The notes under the pieces were generated by a model that searched no databases, had not been told where the DNA came from, and saw nothing but the letters and a program-made list of their open reading frames with translations. This document shows, piece by piece, positions 60,924 through 64,000 of a stretch of DNA of 64,000 bases. A program made the translations under genes and the position numbers. This stretch comes from Bradyrhizobiaceae bacterium (GTDB lineage: Bacteria; Pseudomonadota; Alphaproteobacteria; Rhizobiales; Xanthobacteraceae): assembly GCA_020853885.1 (NCBI GenBank), contig JADYXZ010000004.1, positions 124,001-188,000 on the forward strand. The letters are read 5' to 3'. Every line of letters starts with the position of its first letter. Positions within the stretch are counted from its first letter, which is position 1.

Positions 60924-62710
60924 CCGGGCACCTTCTCGCTGTCGCCGTATTGTCCGAGATAGGCGGCGCGGACGGCGAGGTCGCGGCGAATCTCGTCCGG
61001 CGTCCCGTGCGCGATCAGCTTTCCTTCCACCAGCACCGACAAGGTATCGGCGGCGGCAAAGATCGCGTCCATGTCGTGCTCGATCAGAATGACCGTATGG
61101 TCGACGGCGAGGTCGCGCAGCAGTGCGACCACGCGTGCGGTCTCCTCGGGGCCCATGCCCGCCAGCGGTTCGTCGAGAATGAGCAGCCGCGCGCCGGAAG
61201 CGATCAGCATGGCGATCTCGAGCTGCCGCTGCTCGCCGTGGCTGAGGTGCGCGGCGCGCACGTGGCGGCGGGCGGTGAGCCCCGCTGCCTGCAGGGCGTT
61301 GACGACCGCCGCCTCCTCGTTTTGCCGATAGGCCGCGTCGGAGACCCGCCACGGGTGCGGATGACGCGCTTGCGCCGCAAGCCGGCAATTCTCTCCCACC
61401 GTGAAGGGCAGCAGGATGTTGGTGCGCTGATAGCTGCGGCCAAGGCCGCGCCGTGCAATCAGAAAGTCACGCTGGCCCGCGATTTCCTCGCCGTCGAGGC
61501 GAATGGAGCCGGCGGTCGGCGGCAGCACGCCCGACAGGAGATTGATCAGCGTGGTCTTGCCGGCGCCGTTCGGACCGATGATTCCGTGCACCCGGTTGCG
61601 CTGGAAGCCGACCGTCACGCCGTTGACGGCGACGAGGCCGCCGAACCGCCGGCTCAGCTCTTCGGTGGCGAGCTCCTTGCCGGGCTGCGGCTGGCGCGCG
61701 GGGGGCGCCTTGGCTTCGACGGGCTCAGCCGCAGGCTTCCCGCCGCGATCCCGCTCCAGCAGGCCGGCAATTCCCCGCGGCGCGACCAGCACGAGGCCGA
61801 TCAGGACGAAGCCGAGCGCCATCAGCCAGTGATCGGCAATCGTCGCACCGACCATGGCGGGGGAGCGCAGCAGCTCTTCGAGGATCGCAAACAGGACGGC
61901 GCCGAGGATCGGGCCGTACAGGGTGCCGGTGCCGCCGAGCACCACCATCATGATGGCGAGTCCGGACTCGCGCCAGCCGAACAGGTCCGGCGTCACGTAG
62001 CCGTCGATGGAGGCGAACAGGCCGCCGGCCAGTCCGCCGAGCGCGCCCGCCACCACGAAGCTGAGAAGCTTGTAGTTGTACGTATTGAAGCCGAGCGCGC
62101 TGACGCGCGCTTCATTGTGACAGATTCCCTGAAGGACGCGGCCGACCGGCGACCGCGTGAGCCAAAGCAAAAACAGGTAGCTCGCAATGAGGGCGGCGAG
62201 GCAGAAATAATAGAGGTTCAGGCGGTTGCCGAAATCGAGGGCCAGCCAATCGCCGATATGAAATTGCGGGACGACATTGATGTAGGCGCCGTCGGATCCG
62301 CCGGCGACGTCGGTGTCGTGAAACAGGGAAAACAACATCTGGCCGAACGCAAGCGTCACCATGATGAAATAGAATCCGCGCGCGAGCACGGCGATCGCGC
62401 CGATCGCGGCCGCGCAGATCGCGGCGGCAACGATCGTCGCGGGTATGGCAATGAGCGCGCTGACGGCCTCGGATTTGGGCGAAATGAAATAGAGCGTATA
62501 GGCGCCGAGCCCGAGGAACATGGCGTGCCCGAAGCTGACGAGTCCGGTGACGCCGATCAGGAAGTCGAGGCTGACCACGAGGATCGCGATCACCATCACG
62601 CGCGTCGTGAACTTGATCCCGTAGGTCCCGACAAAGAACGGAAGCACCAAGGCGATCGCGATAAGTGCGATCAGCACGGCCAAGACCACGGGGCGGGGCC
62701 TCGCGAGCAT
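60920..62710 (-). CDS. livMG: fused LivM permease and LivG ATPase
   Basis: 596 residues. N-terminal LivM (about 1-320) has eight to ten helices and the permease motif TGLVSFGHAMFLGLGAYTLYF, LQGICHNEARVSALGFNTYNYKLLSFVVAGALGGLAGGLF. A linker rich in Ala/Pro/Lys (about 322-345) joins LivG, with Walker A GIIGPNGAGKTTLINLLSG, signature LSHGEQRQLEIAM and Walker B LLILDEPLAGMGPEE. The fusion guarantees 1:1 permease and ATPase. It begins one base after the livH stop. Confidence 0.93.
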   Translation of the reverse strand: MLARPRPVVLAVLIALIAIALVLPFFVGTYGIKFTTRVMVIAILVVSLDFLIGVTGLVSFGHAMFLGLGAYTLYFISPKSEAVSALIAIPATIVAAAICAAAIGAIAVLARGFYFIMVTLAFGQMLFSLFHDTDVAGGSDGAYINVVPQFHIGDWLALDFGNRLNLYYFCLAALIASYLFLLWLTRSPVGRVLQGICHNEARVSALGFNTYNYKLLSFVVAGALGGLAGGLFASIDGYVTPDLFGWRESGLAIMMVVLGGTGTLYGPILGAVLFAILEELLRSPAMVGATIADHWLMALGFVLIGLVLVAPRGIAGLLERDRGGKPAAEPVEAKAPPARQPQPGKELATEELSRRFGGLVAVNGVTVGFQRNRVHGIIGPNGAGKTTLINLLSGVLPPTAGSIRLDGEEIAGQRDFLIARRGLGRSYQRTNILLPFTVGENCRLAAQARHPHPWRVSDAAYRQNEEAAVVNALQAAGLTARRHVRAAHLSHGEQRQLEIAMLIASGARLLILDEPLAGMGPEETARVVALLRDLAVDHTVILIEHDMDAIFAAADTLSVLVEGKLIAHGTPDEIRRDLAVRAAYLGQYGDSEKVPG

Positions 62711-62711
62711 A

Positions 62712-63572
62712 TCAGGCTCTACCGAACAGGCCTGCAGGACGGGTGACGAGCACCGCCGCCATCAATGCATAGACAACCACGCTGGCGAGCTGCGGCAGGA
62801 ACACCTTGCCGAATGCATCGGCCAATCCGATCAGCAGCGCGCCGACGAGCGCCCCCTTGATGCTGCCGATGCCGCCGATGACCACGACGACGAACGAGAT
62901 GATCAGGACGCGCTCGCCGATGCCGGGGTAAACGCTTTCGATCGGCGCAGCGACGATGCCGGCAGCCGCCGCGAGGGCGACGCCGGCAGCAAACACGAAA
63001 CGGAACAGGATGCGCGTGTCGATCCCCAGCGCCTCCACCATTTCGCGATTGGATTCGCCGGCGCGGATCATCTGGCCGATCCGCGTCTTCTGGATGACGA
63101 GCATCATGGCGAGCGCAAGCAGGATGCAGATCGCGCCGACCGCGAGCCGATAGACCGGATAGCTCAGGGTGTCGGACAGCTGAATGCTCGCGGAAAGGTA
63201 AGCGGGAATGGGGACGCTGTGCGGCTGCGTGCCCCACAGGATGCGCTGCAACTCGTTGAAGACGAGGATCAATCCGAACGTGAGCAGCACCTGCTGCAGG
63301 TGATCCCGATTGTAGAGATGGCGGATGAACAGCCATTCGATGGCGGCGCCGAACGCAAAGGCGATGGGAATTCCCGCCGCCAGCGCGAGGAAGATGTCGC
63401 CGAACCAGCTCGTGAGCGTGAGCGAGAGATAGGCCCCCAGCATGTAGAACGAGCCGTGGGACAAATTGATGATGCCGAGAATGCCGAAGACGAGCGTCAG
63501 CCCGCTCGCGGCAAGAAAGATCAGCAGCCCGTATTGCAGGCCGTTCAGGATCTGGATGAGAACGAGCTCCAT
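62712..63572 (-). CDS. livH: branched-chain-type ABC transporter permease LivH
   Basis: 286 residues with eight hydrophobic segments. It begins MELVLIQILNGLQYGLLIFLAASGLTLVFGILGIINLSHGSFYMLGAYL, a LivH hallmark, and ends with VIGGIGSIKGALVGALLIGLADAFGKVFLPQLA. The second permease of the heterodimeric channel, it pairs with LivM. A strong hairpin precedes it, after livK. Confidence 0.94.
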   Translation of the reverse strand: MELVLIQILNGLQYGLLIFLAASGLTLVFGILGIINLSHGSFYMLGAYLSLTLTSWFGDIFLALAAGIPIAFAFGAAIEWLFIRHLYNRDHLQQVLLTFGLILVFNELQRILWGTQPHSVPIPAYLSASIQLSDTLSYPVYRLAVGAICILLALAMMLVIQKTRIGQMIRAGESNREMVEALGIDTRILFRFVFAAGVALAAAAGIVAAPIESVYPGIGERVLIISFVVVVIGGIGSIKGALVGALLIGLADAFGKVFLPQLASVVVYALMAAVLVTRPAGLFGRA

Positions 63573-63600
63573 ACGGCCGACACCGTACCATGCCGCAGGG

Positions 63601-63630
63601 AAGGCGGGGGGACTTGTCCCCCCCCGCCTT
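63601..63630. repeat. GC-rich hairpin between livK and livH
   Basis: AAGGCGGGGGG (63601-63611) pairs with CCCCCCGCCTT (63620-63630) around ACTTGTCC. It lies directly after livK and before livH on the minus strand, where such hairpins commonly lower downstream expression so the binding protein is in excess. Confidence 0.65.
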
Positions 63631-63645
63631 GCCCGCTTTTCACGG

Positions 63646-64000
63646 TTACGCTGAAAGCTTGCAGCCGGTGCCCGGATCGGAGAATGCCGTCGCCGTCGTC
63701 CGGATCAGCTGGTTCTTCCCGTCCTTGAGCTCGCGGAGATAGAAGTTCTGGACCGGATTGTTCGCCGCAGACAGGCGGAACGGTCCGCGCGGGCTGTTGA
63801 AGGATGCCTTGCTCATTGCCGCGTTCAGCGCGTCGCGCTTGGCGGCGTCGCCGCCGGCGGCCGTGAGTCCGATTTCCAGCAATTGCATAGCGTCCCAGCC
63901 CTGCACCGCATAGACGTCGGGAGCGGCCTTGTAGGCGTCCTGGAAGGCCTTGCGGAAGGCTTTGTTCTCGGCATTGTCGACGTCGTCCGCGTAGTGCAGC
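63646..64000 (-). CDS. livK: partial LivK-type periplasmic binding protein
   Basis: Only the C-terminal 117 codons are in the window; the gene runs off the edge. It reads LHYADDVDNAENKAFRKAFQ, then DAYKAAPDVYAVQGWDAMQLLEIGL and SFNSPRGPFRLSAANNPVQNFYLRELKDGKNQLI. The AxQGWDAMxLL and SPRGPFRLS...NPxQNFY segments are typical of the type 1 ligand-binding fold that serves liv-type transporters. It is the first gene of the liv operon seen here. The ligand is unknown. Confidence 0.85.
   Translation of the reverse strand, partial: LHYADDVDNAENKAFRKAFQDAYKAAPDVYAVQGWDAMQLLEIGLTAAGGDAAKRDALNAAMSKASFNSPRGPFRLSAANNPVQNFYLRELKDGKNQLIRTTATAFSDPGTGCKLSA

Noticed and set aside
60950-62746. 598-codon plus-strand frame opposite livMG
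   Set aside because: Antisense shadow; composition typical of mirrored GC-rich genes.

Overview
The window is GC-rich, densely packed chromosomal DNA from an alphaproteobacterium of the Hyphomicrobiales, most likely the Bradyrhizobium/Rhodopseudomonas/Xanthobacteraceae side of that order. This is inferred from gene content (hflK-hflC-DUF2065-degP, a fused LivM-LivG, box genes for aerobic benzoyl-CoA degradation, a BoxR-type regulator) and from dispersed hairpin repeats of the CCTCATCCTGAGGAG...CTCGAAGGATGAGG kind. No phage, IS element, integrase or CRISPR array was seen.

Layout. 1-12 kb: small accessory and stress genes (RidA, DUF2336, gamma-glutamyltransferase, a VapBC pair, pirin, a BenE-type benzoate transporter, a CDF transporter, a HigBA-like pair, TetR). 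The 9.5-10 kb gap holds an unusual array of four abutting 21-nt hairpins inside a 20-bp outer stem. 12-26.8 kb: housekeeping genes (thyA, GST, a Spy-like protein, fumC, hflK, hflC, degP, DUF1015, a TrpB2-type synthase, miaA, msrQ, a methyltransferase). 26.8-31.3 kb: ilvB-ilvN-ilvC preceded by a branched-chain leader peptide and a terminator hairpin. 31.4-41 kb: a soluble chemoreceptor with a degenerate globin domain, an osmoprotectant-type ABC transporter, an aldehyde dehydrogenase, DedA, pdxY, ppk2 and small genes. 41.1-43 kb: leuA with its own Leu-rich leader peptide. 43-51.4 kb: an RND efflux operon with TetR and a TAXI-TRAP uptake system.

51.9-64 kb: a tRNA-Lys, then the box catabolic cluster. 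On the minus strand run a benzoate-CoA ligase, an alpha/beta hydrolase, boxC, boxB and boxA. The regulator boxR is divergent from the ligase. A branched-chain-type ABC transporter (livF, fused livMG, livH, partial livK) follows, transcribed towards boxR. Together they would import an aromatic acid, activate it to benzoyl-CoA, epoxidise the ring (BoxAB) and open it (BoxC). TGCA-based palindromes overlap the putative promoters of boxR/ligase and of boxCBA, which suggests control by BoxR sensing benzoyl-CoA.

Most notable for follow-up: the hairpin array at 9749-9872, the two amino-acid leader peptides, the TGCA operators, a diverged duplicate of the ilvC 3' end, a VapC lacking its first catalytic Asp, and a chemoreceptor globin domain without its proximal His. 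No computation or database search was possible; family calls rest on recognised motifs.
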